From positions 18,780,818-18,844,817 of the forward strand of contig CM070613.1 in assembly GCA_036346395.1 (NCBI GenBank): DNA of 64,000 nucleotides, read 5' to 3'. The translations under genes were made by a program, and so were the position numbers. Below are positions 23,102 to 33,250 of the stretch, piece after piece. The number at the start of each line of letters is the position of its first letter. Within the stretch, counting starts at the first letter, position 1. The notes below the pieces were generated by a model. The model made no database searches. It saw only the letters and a list, made by a program, of their open reading frames with translations, and was not told the DNA's origin. This stretch comes from Hsuehochloa calcarea. Taxonomy: Eukaryota > Streptophyta > Magnoliopsida > Poales > Poaceae.

Positions 23102-23347
23102 GCCCACACCGGAACTCTCTATCACTCCTCTCACTCTTCCCGATCCATCTAAAATCAGAAGGGGATTAGCAAGTGACCACAGAATCTCGTGCACGAGCAG
23201 CACAAATCCACACCAAATCACCCCAGTGTCGATTCGGATCGGATGCCAGCGACTACACCGATGTAGATCGCGCTTCTCTCACCATCACCCTGTCTCTCTG
23301 ACACGCACACACAAAATACAAGAAAACTAAGGAGCGTGCAAGGTCAA
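22095..23347. other. Intergenic with (CT)n microsatellite
   Basis: Mostly AT-rich. A pure CT run lies at 23068-23097. On the minus strand 22900-23340 looks like untranslated leader DNA (GA-rich, few stops avoided), which pairs with leader-like DNA on the far side of the Mutator-like element at 29630-30000. No protein is recognised. Confidence 0.45.
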
Positions 23348-24333
23348 GTAAGCAAGGAATTTTGGAGTGTTTTAGTACGGAAATTCCTATTCTAACCTTT
23401 TTAATTACGAAATTCCTATTCTCGTGCTCCATACACACCTGCTACCGTTCCGCACGGCAACACGCGACTTGCTGCCGTGCGGGACGGCAGCAGGTGGTAG
23501 CACCCGCCACCTGTCACTTTTTTTAAAAAAAAAATCTAATTAATAATATTTGTTTGAGGAATTTTTTTAATATATTAAATGAGCTCAAAAAATTATGAAA
23601 TTTTTTATAGAGCCTCCTGGCATAGTGTGTTTGGTTGTATAATTTTTTAGAATTTTTATCAATTTTTATTTTCTCTGCATAATTCTTTGAAGTCAAATAT
23701 TTGTATATATTTTTCTAATATAGAAACTAAGGTCCAAACATTATGAAATTTTTTTGTCATACTCCCTACACAGAGGATTTGATTGTGTAAATTTTATGTA
23801 ATTTTATATGCTCCGAAATTATCTCGACTAATTCAGGGTCTAGGTTTGGAAATTAGGACGAGACGTTTCGGAAATTAGAGTTTCATGATTTCATGTGACT
23901 CGAAATGTGTGAAGTTTAGTACCACATGAGTACTCTTAGTCGCTATAGTTCTTGATCATATTTTCGAAGATGCTGAGAACTTAACTAAAGGGGCTGAGAA
24001 CGTTGTGATTACGAAGATGCCCTAAAACATAGAATAATCGATGTCAATGTGAATGATTATTTCTTGAATTCCAGCAGAAGAGACATACTTGCAATATAGT
24101 ATTATTTTGATGGCTCAGCGGAGGCACAAAATCAGAAATATATTGCACTCCGCGGACAGAAGCACGTTACATGTGGTCACATGGCATGTTGGTTCGGCTA
24201 ATTGGTTTAGTCACACACGCTACTACTACGGTACATTGCGACACAAGCCTCCGGGCCATGTAAGTATGCATACCTTTATAAGATAGTAAAAAATATGGCT
24301 AGTAGGAGGGGGACTACTACATAATGGGCCGAC

Positions 24334-25106
24334 CTACTGTGTGGACCGGGGCCATTTGTCCTTCCCCCCGAACTCGGCGTTGTACTCCTCGCCGGCCGCC
24401 CTAGCCTCGGCCGCCATTTCCCGCTATTTTTCGCGCTCCCTCTCACGTGCCTCGCGCTCCCTGCGCCTGCACGCCTCGAGATGGGCCTGCGTCTCCCGGC
24501 GGATACGCTCATTGTGCTCTTCAGTCCGACGATCCTCCTCCCGGATCTCGCGTCCCCTTTCGGCATTCCACTCCTCGAAGTCGAGCTGCCACTGGTAGTG
24601 TGGGTGGATCTCTAGGTCGATCCACTTGCGGAAGCCACACAGAGGCTCCGGGGACTACGGGTAGACGGGAGAGATTGTAAGTGTGTATTCTGATAAGATA
24701 GTTGGTACTGGAACTTACTGTAAGTACTCCTTACCGGCTGCCGATAGGTTCTCGTATCCCAACGACGGTCGGGATAGTCAGAGGAGTAGTTGGGACAAGC
24801 CCAGTAATGCATGTCGAGGCTGAGTCGGTGCTTGAATTTGAAAAACTTGCATGTGTCCCTGCACCAACAGAGGGGCAGTGTCTCCCCCTCTGGCGGGTGT
24901 TGCGGCGAATGCTCGGTTGGGACGCTCGGCGGGGGTTCTGTGCTCCACGGGGCTTCATTGCGAGAGCTTCCATCCCGCACGCCGCTTTTGCCGGCCCGAG
25001 CCGCATCATCCCTAGCTTGTTCAGCCCCTGTCGTAGAAGCCCGAGCTAACTCGCGGATCTCGTCCCATTGCTTCTGCCTCTTGTCCATCCTGGCGTGGCG
25101 AAGCAA
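24334..25106 (-). pseudogene. GRF-type zinc-finger protein gene of the MULE (premature stop)
   Basis: Exon 1 (24735-25106) and exon 2 (from 24654) join in phase 0 across a GT-AG intron (24655-24734). The protein opens with a basic/polar, disordered region (MDKRQKQWDEIRELARAS) and then LPLCWCRDTCKFFKF, HYWACPN and PLCGFRKWIDLE. That is a CxC...C...C arrangement ending in a CGFxxW-like motif, as in GRF zinc fingers. A long charged coiled coil follows (ERGREIREEDRRTEEHNERI). An in-frame TAG at 24424-24426 ends it at 200 residues, although the frame stays open for 29 further codons to a second TAG at 24334-24336. GRF fingers bind single-stranded nucleic acid in several repair proteins; a role in this element is inference. 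Confidence 0.65.
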
Positions 25107-25204
25107 GCTCTGGTGTAGCGTTGGGTTTGGTTGTGTAGTAGATGTCTTCTACCTCCTTTTATAGGCCACAAGGTTGGCTTAGTGTGGTTAAATTGAAGTG
25201 AGTA

Positions 25205-25526
25205 GCCGGCGTGGCAGAGTGTTATCACGTCCTACTTTGCAGAGTGCTATCATTTCGGTCTGAAAAGCCGGCGAGACAGAGTGTTGTCACATCCTTCTTT
25301 TGAGAGTGATGTCATTTCGGTCTGAAAAGCTGGCGAGGCAGAGTGTTGTCACGTCCTACTTTGCAGAGTGCGGTCATTTCGGTCTGAAAAGCTAGCGAGG
25401 CAGAGTGTTGTCACGTCCTACTTTGCAGAGTGCGATCATTTCGGTCTGAAAAGCTGGCGAGGCAGAGTGTTGTCACGTCCTACTTTGTAGAGTGCTGTCA
25501 TTTCGGTCTGAAAAGCTAGCGAGGCG
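25205..25526. repeat. 62-bp minisatellite, about 5 copies
   Basis: TGAAAAGC marks units at 25261, 25323, 25385, 25447 and 25509, exactly 62 bp apart, with a partial unit from 25205. Each unit contains GGCAGAGTGTTGTCACGTCC and GTCATTTCGGTC. It lies about 100 bp upstream of the GRF gene start on the minus strand, in its promoter. Confidence 0.92.
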
Positions 25527-25744
25527 TGGGTGTAAGTATTATGAAATTGTCTGCAACCGGACAGATTTAGGTCTCCAAAACTTGGAATGTAGGATTTCGA
25601 AATTAGGGTTTGATTAATTCGCACACAAAGTATTCATACCGAAATTAGACAGATACATACATCATTACAAAGGAGTACAACAACGTCGCAAAGGCATGCA
25701 TCATGTAGTATAGGGATGCATAGATAAAGAGTAGATATTACAAT

Positions 25745-25954
25745 CTACTTGGCAAGAACAAGAAATAATAGAAGCAAAACAGCAAAACTAGCTATATTAA
25801 CTAATTTCTGAAGCGATTTCTCAACCCTTTCCATCTTTTCATCCAGTCTTTTAAGAACATTATCTATATTTTCCATCGGTTCATCCGATGGTCGAGGCAC
25901 TTGACGAAATGCAGCCACACGACGGATGTCCTCTTGCAAGGCTGCAATTTGCAT
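25745..25954 (-). CDS. Small coiled-coil, tail-anchored protein in the MULE
   Basis: A 69-residue frame starting MQIAALQEDIRRVAAFRQ. The middle is a heptad-like helix (NIDNVLKRLDEKMERVEKSL), and the last 20 or so residues are hydrophobic (SFAVLLLLFLVLAK), consistent with a C-terminal membrane anchor. An in-frame stop lies just upstream of the Met, so this is either the full gene or a last exon whose acceptor I cannot place. I do not recognise the family. It sits between the other two MULE genes on the same strand, which supports its being element-encoded. Confidence 0.45.
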   Translation of the reverse strand: MQIAALQEDIRRVAAFRQVPRPSDEPMENIDNVLKRLDEKMERVEKSLQKLVNIASFAVLLLLFLVLAK

Positions 25955-26614
25955 TACAATGTCTCAACTTCCTAAGATCGCTTCATCATTACGCCAGAAC
26001 CGACATGTTGTGTTCAGAGAAAGAATTACAACCGCAAGTGAAAAAATATATCATCTCGAGAAGAAATTCATTGGGGATGATCAGGCAGAAGTTACCGTAA
26101 GATTTGAACACTTCATGAACACTCGGGATGGATTAGTTGGCGTTTGGGAGGTGAAGATATTCACCGGATCCGTGCAACGAGGGCAAATCAAGTGCTACCG
26201 TAGTGTTTCTAATTGCCTGCTCAGTCGGAAGTTTGACGAGGCCGTAGACATCCCTGTGTATAGGCAAACGATGGCAAACCAAGACTGTAAGAAAGGAGAA
26301 GAGGAAGTGAAGAGTGAGGGGAATCGTAGCCAAAACATGCATATATATAGCCTACTGTAAATTGCAATTGTTGAACAAAATTCGCGTCATGACGCAATGG
26401 GACCGAGGATGTATCATGAAGCAAGATTATGCTATGTCTTTACGGTTTAGTAAATTAAAATCAGGAGGTACAGTTGTCGTTTGTACTGAATATTTCAGAG
26501 AACATTTTGTGTACAAAAATGACAGTAACGTAATGCACATGGATATTACATAAATCAGAAAGGCAGAATGCACAATGACATTACATAACATATTTTTCAC
26601 GACCATGACATTAG

Positions 26615-27913
26615 CTAGGGTGCATCGTCGTGTCGCCTACCCGGACGGCGTAGTTGATCCTCAGGGAAGGTGAATCTGTCCGGGGAGTGGCGCACGTCTC
26701 GCAGGCCGTAGTAGGGGTGCTGCCTGAGAGGTGAAGATGCGGTGATCTCAGCGTGGGGGTCCGGCTCAGGCCTGAGCATCTCGTCTAGCACCGTGCCCTT
26801 CCCGCAGGAAGGGTCTTCGGTGAGTTAGTCCTTGGTTTTATGCACCGAGAAAATAGTTGTAACTATGTTCACGCGTACCTAAGTAGGTTGTTGTGCTGAG
26901 GAGGATCCTCTTGGGCAGTCTGAGCTGTAGTGCTGCACGGTGTACCCTCCATACGTATCACCGAACCACGGGTCGCGCTCCCGCAATTGGGACCGAACGA
27001 CGTGCGTCAATGAGCCCAACCACTCGCCTCGCGCGACGAGTCGTGGTCGTCGTTCCGCGAGTGGGAAACCGTCGCACGGGCGAGGAAGTCATGTCTTTGC
27101 ACCTCCTCTCGTGATGATGATAGTTGCATCGCATCACCCCCCTCGCACTTGCCGCTAGAAGAAAGGGTAATGTCAGATACGTCTGAAAATGAGTACATGC
27201 AAAGGTATTGACGACAAGAATCGACTGAGAGATGACATACATGTAGCCCGAGACGGGTCGGGCCGATCGACCGTAGTCTGACGACTCTCCAGATCCGATT
27301 TCTCCGCCTTCGCTGCCTTCGAACTAGTTGTTTCCACGTCATCCACGCTTTCCACCTCGTCCACCTGGTCGGCCAGGTACTCGTGACAATCAATATAGGT
27401 TGCGCACCATCTCTCCGCTCCTTCGTTGGGCTCGAAATTGACAAAGACGCCTCGTGTCTCCATCGCCCACGTCTTTGCCGTCTCCTCCAACACCGAGACC
27501 AACGCAGTTCTCCCCACCAAGAGCTTCACCGAAACCACCCACGCCGGATGTCCCCGCCCTTCCACGAATCGAACGTAGACCATCGGTTGCGCATATATCG
27601 CAGCAGCGGGGTTGCAAACAACCCCCATGTAATTGGCCCATGAAGCGTCACATGTGACCTTCATAAGTTGCCAAACGGTCTCGTTTGCACCACCCGCAAC
27701 CGAGGGATACACCGCCTCGATGCACATCTTCTTCCTTCCAGTGGCGCGATCAAACGCGGAACGCACACACCGCCTTAGCTCCGAGAGGCCCATGTCCTTC
27801 AGAGATGGCGCCCGCATCACGGTGCGGTCGCAACTTGACAGGTCCGCACCGTACGGTCCGTCACGTACGAGACCGTCCCCGTGGAACACGAACAGATCTT
27901 GAATCTCCGCCAT
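26615..27913 (-). pseudogene. MULE-encoded MAEIQ-type protein gene, multi-exon, probably broken
   Basis: Exon 1 begins at 27913 (MAEIQDLFVFHGDG) and runs to about 27241: 224 codons of well-formed globular protein (CDRTVMRAP, MCIEAVYP, WVVSVKLLVGRTALV) ending in an acidic tail. A second coding stretch (27154-26879) ends near QHYSSDCPRG, and a third (26830-26615) gives SCGKGTVLDEMLRPEPDPHA and ends at a TAG. Joining them needs a frame change near 27040 and passes a TAA near 26826, so the gene looks damaged. The opening resembles N-terminal domains of rice Mutator-type ORFs in general style, but no transposase catalytic domain is present. Function unknown. Confidence 0.5.
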
Positions 27914-27985
27914 GAAGTACCTAACACAAGAGCAACTTTCTGACACTTCTGTAATTTCTTCGTAATTCAACGTACTACTGAACAC

Positions 27986-29080
27986 AAAAAATTACATAGT
28001 TGCAGGTTCAGTCGAATTTGTGTTTAAATATTTCGCGAGAAAATTGCACAATACTACTGGACCCAAAAATTATGTGGTTTACATGAGCAATTGGAATAAA
28101 ATTTTGAGATCAACGTGAATTTATTCATTCCAAATGGAGTTCATATGATTTTTCTATCCATGAAAGGTTGAAGTTAATTTCATTTCTACTATAAAAAAAA
28201 ATTCAAAATTTTTTGGGGTACTACAAAGTGTCAAACCAATTCCAAGTTAAAGTTAAAAAAAATAACAAAATTGATTTCACTAAATTTGGAGTTCACTTAA
28301 AATATTTATGAATTTTTTTTAACTAACTCGAATTTACAGTACTAAAATAAATCACTTCGGATTTTCCCACAGCATTTTTAAGTTTCCATACCCGAGTTAG
28401 ACCTAACCTATAGCAATGACATGCGGGGTCTACTACATAGAATTCTTTGTCATTTAATTTCCGAAATAAAAACTTACTGACAGGTGGGGCCCGTTTGTCA
28501 TTGGCGCCGTCTACTGCATAGTGCATGGACCGAAGGTCAATATGCCCGGTTAAGAGTACATAGACAACACGCTCCGTGGGTCTCGACCGTCAGCGACTCT
28601 ATTTCAATTCTACTTCTACTTCGTCGAATGACCTCTGAATATTTTGATATTTTATGATAAGGTCCGTGACACTACGAAATTTTTTTACCGACATAAAATT
28701 GACAACACTAACAACAATAAGTCTGCTAAGTCAACTAATTACGGTCTAATCGTAATGCTAACTACTGAGTCTTCTAATTACTTGCTAATCACGCCGTCTT
28801 TCAATTTTGCGTCCGAACACTAAGTCAAAATGCACCCACTGCAAAATTATAACTACTCAGTTGCTATAATTTATTTTATTACATCATAATCACATTGCTA
28901 AAACTTACTACAACTACAGCTGGATGCGAATGCCATATACCTTTTATACGGCCTCGCTTCTCCCTCGCAGACGGCCTTCAAATGAGCTGTTTGCTTCTCT
29001 CGCTCGCTAGCGCTAAGCTTCTCTCGCTCGCTAGCACTAACCTTCTCTCGCGCTCACTAGCTCGCAGACGGCCTTCAAAT
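27986..29080. other. MULE interior, non-coding AT-rich segment
   Basis: Upstream of the first MULE gene. AT-rich to about 28880, then two direct copies of TCTCGCTCGCTAGC and of CGCAGACGGCCTTCAAATGAG (about 28967-29082). No coding frame is credible. Confidence 0.5.
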
Positions 29081-29099
29081 GAGTCGCCGCGTCTTCTTA

Positions 29100-29540
29100 T
29101 GCACGCGAGCGAGAAGTCGAACACGCACGCGACGCGGCAAGAGGTCAAGCCGGCTCGGCGCATTTGGTGGGCGACACGGCAACTGGGGCGCCAGCATGGT
29201 GGTAGTGGAGATAACTCGCGCCGTCGGGGGCGGCAGCGAGTTGCTACCATCAGAGCCGGCCGCCCGCGACGCCCGCCGCGGCGCGTGGCGGCGAGACTCG
29301 CCGCCGCCCACGCGGCAACAGCCCGCCCGGTCCGGCGGCCGCACCCGTCGGCCGCCACGCGTCAGCGGCGACTCTTGCCGTCCCGACGGCAGTAGCGAGT
29401 GTTGCACGCAGCGCCGCCAGTCCCGGCGGCCGCCACGTGGCATGAGCAACACTCGTCATTGTTTGGTGACGGTGAAAGCAATACTCTGCTTGGTCCTGCT
29501 GCCGTCCCCGATCGCAGCAGGTGGGTACGGAAGACTATAT
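29100..29540. repeat. GC-rich subterminal region of the MULE
   Basis: A GC-rich block containing repeated GCCGTCCCGACGGCA-type short palindromes. The left MULE end has the matching GCCGTGCGGGACGGCAGCAGG at 23473-23493. Long frames on both strands here are compositional. Confidence 0.5.
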
Positions 29541-29621
29541 TTGGAATTTCAAGATTACAGAGGTTATTTTTGGAATTTTTATGCGTAATACAGCCAAATC
29601 AGTCCAAAATTCGTAAGCAAG

Positions 29622-30836
29622 CACCAATTTCTCCTCATTCGTCACCGTCACCCCCTCCCTCTCTCACAAACCCAAAAGCAAAAGAACAACACATGGGATA
29701 GGGATGCAGCGGAGATCTCTTACCTTTGTTTCCCCCCGACGACGCTCCGGTTAAACTCCGGTGGGTGTGGACGGCAGCGGAGCTCCCGAATTCTCCACCC
29801 AAATCTCTCTCTCTCTCTCTCTCTCGATTGATCGATCGATCGACAAAAAGAAGAGGAACGATACCGCGGGGAATTGGATCGACGAGCAAAAAACAGTAAT
29901 CGTGTCCTAACAACACGGGAGCAGATCCAGAGCCCATTACTCCAAAGTAACAAAACCCGTCAGGACTCAACAATCTCAAAGTAGATCCAACGCTTGACAA
30001 TTTGGATGTTTTTTTGTGTACAAAACATCGGGTGATGTTTATCAAAACCAAAAACTATTTGAAGTATACATTTTGACCGTGTACCTAGCACAAAGACTTG
30101 CAAAGCTGTATGGATGTAAATACGAAGATATTGTAAACAATTCTTTAGAGCTATAGTAAAGCATAAATAAATTATTATTTTTTCGATTAGAAAGAATACA
30201 TGTACACTACCACGTATGCATGTACACACGGAGTACGTGCTAGCATATGTATAGAAAGACGGAGGTCGGAGATAAACCAATAACATCAAAAAAAAGTTTT
30301 ACTGAAAATGCAGAAAGAACACTAGAATTTGAAGTCCCGTGCATTGAAATCGTACACCAAAACGTCGTTCCCATAAAGCACAAACAAATTTGACTCGCCA
30401 TGCACGTACGTTGATTACATAGTTCGTCCCCCCGAGAGAATACTTACGACCGTAGCTGTACGGCGCGCTTTACATGATACGGTACTCCTAAGCCTCAAAG
30501 CTCTTCGCACTGTACGCCCAATCATTCGGATTGACCTGCAAATGCAGTTTCCTCCGCCGGTAACCTTCAGCTACACACCTGCTTGGGACGCCGCTCGCAC
30601 GCGCTCCGAGGCAACGAACATGGCCGATCGATCACCGACCGACACCAACACGATCCATCCATCACTCCTAAATTCACGACATATTGCAGCCTTCCATGCA
30701 CGCATCAGTCTTAAAAACCTTCAAATCCGCAACGCAAGATTCCAGCACCATAAGTACCCACTCGATCGAGACACCCGTCCCCTTCCCATCACATCGATCG
30801 CCCAATCACTAGCTGCATACATACAAGCGAGGCGAA
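29622..30836. other. Leader-like DNA and upstream region of polygalacturonase 1
   Basis: 29734-30000 (minus) looks like a gene leader: a good donor (CAAAG|GTAAGAG at about 29727), a (TC)n run at 29804-29825 and a (GATC)n run at 29826-29842. No start codon can be followed across the MULE. 30300-30836 serves as promoter region of the first polygalacturonase. No TATA box was assigned with confidence. Confidence 0.4.
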
Positions 30837-32254
30837 ATGAGCGTTCTTGGCGTCGCCCTTGTGCTCTCGCTGTCCGTCCTGGCGTCGGCGGAGTACAGCG
30901 TGGTGGACTACGGCGCGAGGCCCGACGGCCAGACGGATTCCGCGAGGGCGTTCCTCGCCGCGTGGGCCGCGGCGTGCAACGACACGGGCGGGTGCCCGGT
31001 GATGCGCGTGCCGGCGGGGCGGTTCCTGGTAGGCCAGGCCTACTTTAAGGGCCCTTGCCGGAGCGCCGGCGTGGTGCTGGCCGTCGACGGCACCGTCCTC
31101 GCGCCGCCGGCCGTGGACAACACGTCGTGGATCATGTTCCACTACGCCGACGGCCTGGCGATCCGCGGCGGGACGCTGGACGGGCAGGGGCAGGCGTACT
31201 GGGCGTGCAAGACCGCCGGCCGGCGATGCCCGCCAGGCACCACGGTCAGTAGATCAATCACCTACAGAAGATCACTCGGTTTGCACTGCATGATTACCTT
31301 GAGATTGATCGAAATTGTTGCTGCGATGCAGACGCTGGACATTAGCCAGTCCAAGAACGTGAGCGTCAAGCGGCTGACCTTACTCAACAGCAAGGACAAA
31401 CACATGTCCATCTACGGCTCCACCGGCGTGACTCTCCAGGGCGTCAAGATCGTCGCGCCGGCCGACAGCCCCAACACCGACGGCATCCACATCCAGCTGT
31501 CGAGCCACGTGAACATCCTCAGCGCGACCGTCCGCACCGGCGACGACTGCGTCTCCATGGGGCCCGGCACTTCCGACGTGCTCATCACGAACATCAAATG
31601 CGGCCCGGGCCACGGAATAAGGTCACAAAAAACGTCAAAATTTACCTGAACCTGTTGTGCTTTTGTCGAGTTTTAATATGAACTTGGGGTGTCCAAATGC
31701 GTTTAAATTAACGTTGACCGCAGCATCGGGAGCTTGGGCGGGGAGGCCGGCGAGGAGGGGGTGAGGAACGTGACTGTGGAGTCGGCGGCGCTGACGGGCA
31801 CGCAGAACGGCCTGCGGATCAAGACGTGGGGGACGCCCAACCGCGGGTACGTCTCCGGCGTCTCTTTCTCGGGCGTCTCCATGAACGGCGTGCAGAACCC
31901 CATCATCGTCGACCAGAACTACTGCCCCGGCAACGTCAACTGCCCCGGCCAGGTAAAAAAAACATGTTCTCGCTGGCTTGGCACTGTAAGATGATCAGTT
32001 TTCTTAAATTTTGTTGTTATTTCTTGTTTATGCAGAGTTCAGGGGTGAAGATCAGCGATTTGGAGTACGCGGGCATCGAGGGGACGTCTGCGACGCCGGT
32101 GGCGGTGAGGTTCGATTGCAGCGGCAGCAGCCCGTGCAGCGGGATCAGGCTCAAGGACATCCGGCTGACGTACCAGGGCAAGCCGGCGCAGTCCTTCTGC
32201 AAGAACGCCGACGGGTCGGCGTCCGGAGTTGTCAGCCCGCCGAGCTGCCTCTAA
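30837..32254 (+). CDS. Polygalacturonase (GH28), gene 1 of tandem pair
   Basis: Exons 30837-31244, 31332-31621, 31724-31952 and 32036-32254, all with GT-AG introns, give 381 residues. A secretion signal (1-18, cut near SA|EYS) leads into the pectin-lyase-fold N-terminus YSVVDYGA. All four GH28 signatures are present: NTDGIH (184-189), GDDCVS (206-211, with two of the catalytic aspartates), the CGPGHGIS block (catalytic H230) and RIK (264-266). It should hydrolyse alpha-1,4-galacturonan in the cell wall and act after secretion. Length and the conserved C-terminal cysteines (FDCSG..PCSG, SFCKNADG, PPSCL) fit the plant exo-/endo-PG family; exo versus endo cannot be decided. The start is the only Met before the signal peptide. 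Confidence 0.94.
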
Positions 32255-33250
32255 CGAGCCGTCGCCGTCCGGACGCCGCCGTCCGGCTGGCCCGGCAATC
32301 ACCGGATTGATCGAGCAGAAAAATGTCTCCAAATTCAGACTCTGTTTTACATCACTTTTTACGTCAGAGCCAGAGGCAAGCGTAACATCGGAGTGCGCAA
32401 GTACATACAAATTTGGATCGGACGCGTGTGCTGTCGTCGGATCGTCTCTCGTGGGGCAAGCGAGATCTTCTTCCAACAGTGGCGCAACAAATAAATAATG
32501 AATTGCAACAGATAATCATCCGAATGCATAAAACCCACCTCGTACGTTGCAACAATTCATCACACACAAAATTGTGCAACAAATCAACAAATGGTCTGCG
32601 ACCAAAAAGTAACGTTATGCAACAAATCAATAAAATTACTATAACATATAACCCTCTTGCTTTAAACTATTGCAACAAAAGAAACTGTTGATGCAACACT
32701 TGAGAGAAGGCGTCGCAACAATTCCAGGGGAACTGCAAAGGCACAAAATCACGCGCATAAACGGAGGAGGGCGATGCAGGCGGCACCGGTGTGGGCGAAG
32801 CTCACGGCTCACCTGGCCATGGCGCCTCTTAAGGTGGCCGCACCAGCCGCGGTGGAGCTCCGGCGGCATTCGTGGATGATATTGCCAGCATGGGAGCTCG
32901 GAAAGCAGCAGCCAGCGGCGGAGTTCATCCATCCATGTGTAGGGACAACATACACGTAGTGCTGAGCTCAAGCCAGGACCACCATCTCCCAGTCTCTTGT
33001 ACAGACACAAGGACAAACGGCAAGGTGCAGCGACAGTTAACAGGTTCACTTTATCTAAGCTTACAAGTAATTGCTCCCAAAAACAGTTGAAGGCACGGCA
33101 TCACGGGCCCATACAACTAAGCTAAACGCCACGTACAGTCGTACACTATCAATGTTGCTTAGCGCGGCTCTTGCAAGCCACAAACCCAGCTCTTGTAGGC
33201 ACACATGTCCGGCCGCACGCACGCCATGAGAGGTGAGACACTGCTGCCCA
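32255..33250. other. Spacer between polygalacturonases, GCAACA-rich
   Basis: No gene. The word GCAACA(A) recurs about ten times between 32480 and 32730 (for example GCAACAAATAAATA, GCAACAATTC, GCAACAAATCAA), well above what the surroundings suggest. 32770-32960 is GC-richer and unrecognised. The promoter of the second polygalacturonase must lie in the last few hundred bases. Confidence 0.5.

Larger units (their letters stand above)
23357..29612 (-). mobile_element. Mutator-like element (MULE) with 9-bp duplication
   Basis: A 6,256-bp element. Ends are GAATTTTGGA... and ...TCCAAAATTC, exactly flanked by the perfect 9-bp duplication GTAAGCAAG (23348-23356 and 29613-29621), the hallmark length for Mutator insertions. 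The inverted ends extend over 100 bp with gaps: AAATTCC, TAACCT, GAAATTCC and CACCTGCT occur in the same order and spacing at both ends. All credible genes run on the minus strand: an N-terminal-type protein (26615-27913), a small membrane-anchored protein (25745-25954) and a GRF zinc-finger protein (24334-25106). No MURA DDE core or SWIM zinc finger was found, so it is non-autonomous as written. Confidence 0.85.

Noticed and set aside
25205..25526. CRISPR-like array
   Set aside because: Units are contiguous 62-bp repeats with no unique spacers, in a plant nuclear context.
25926..26360. 144-codon plus-strand frame in the MULE
   Set aside because: Overlaps the better-supported minus-strand membrane-protein frame in antisense and has no recognised domain. 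Kept out, though not excluded.
23440..29552. CACTA-type or simple terminal repeat borders at CACCTGCT...AGCAGGTG
   Set aside because: No duplication fits there; the true ends lie further out, where a perfect 9-bp duplication flanks longer inverted repeats.
28895..29588. Several long frames in GC-rich DNA at the right MULE end
   Set aside because: Arg/Ala-rich frames on both strands explained by composition of the subterminal region.
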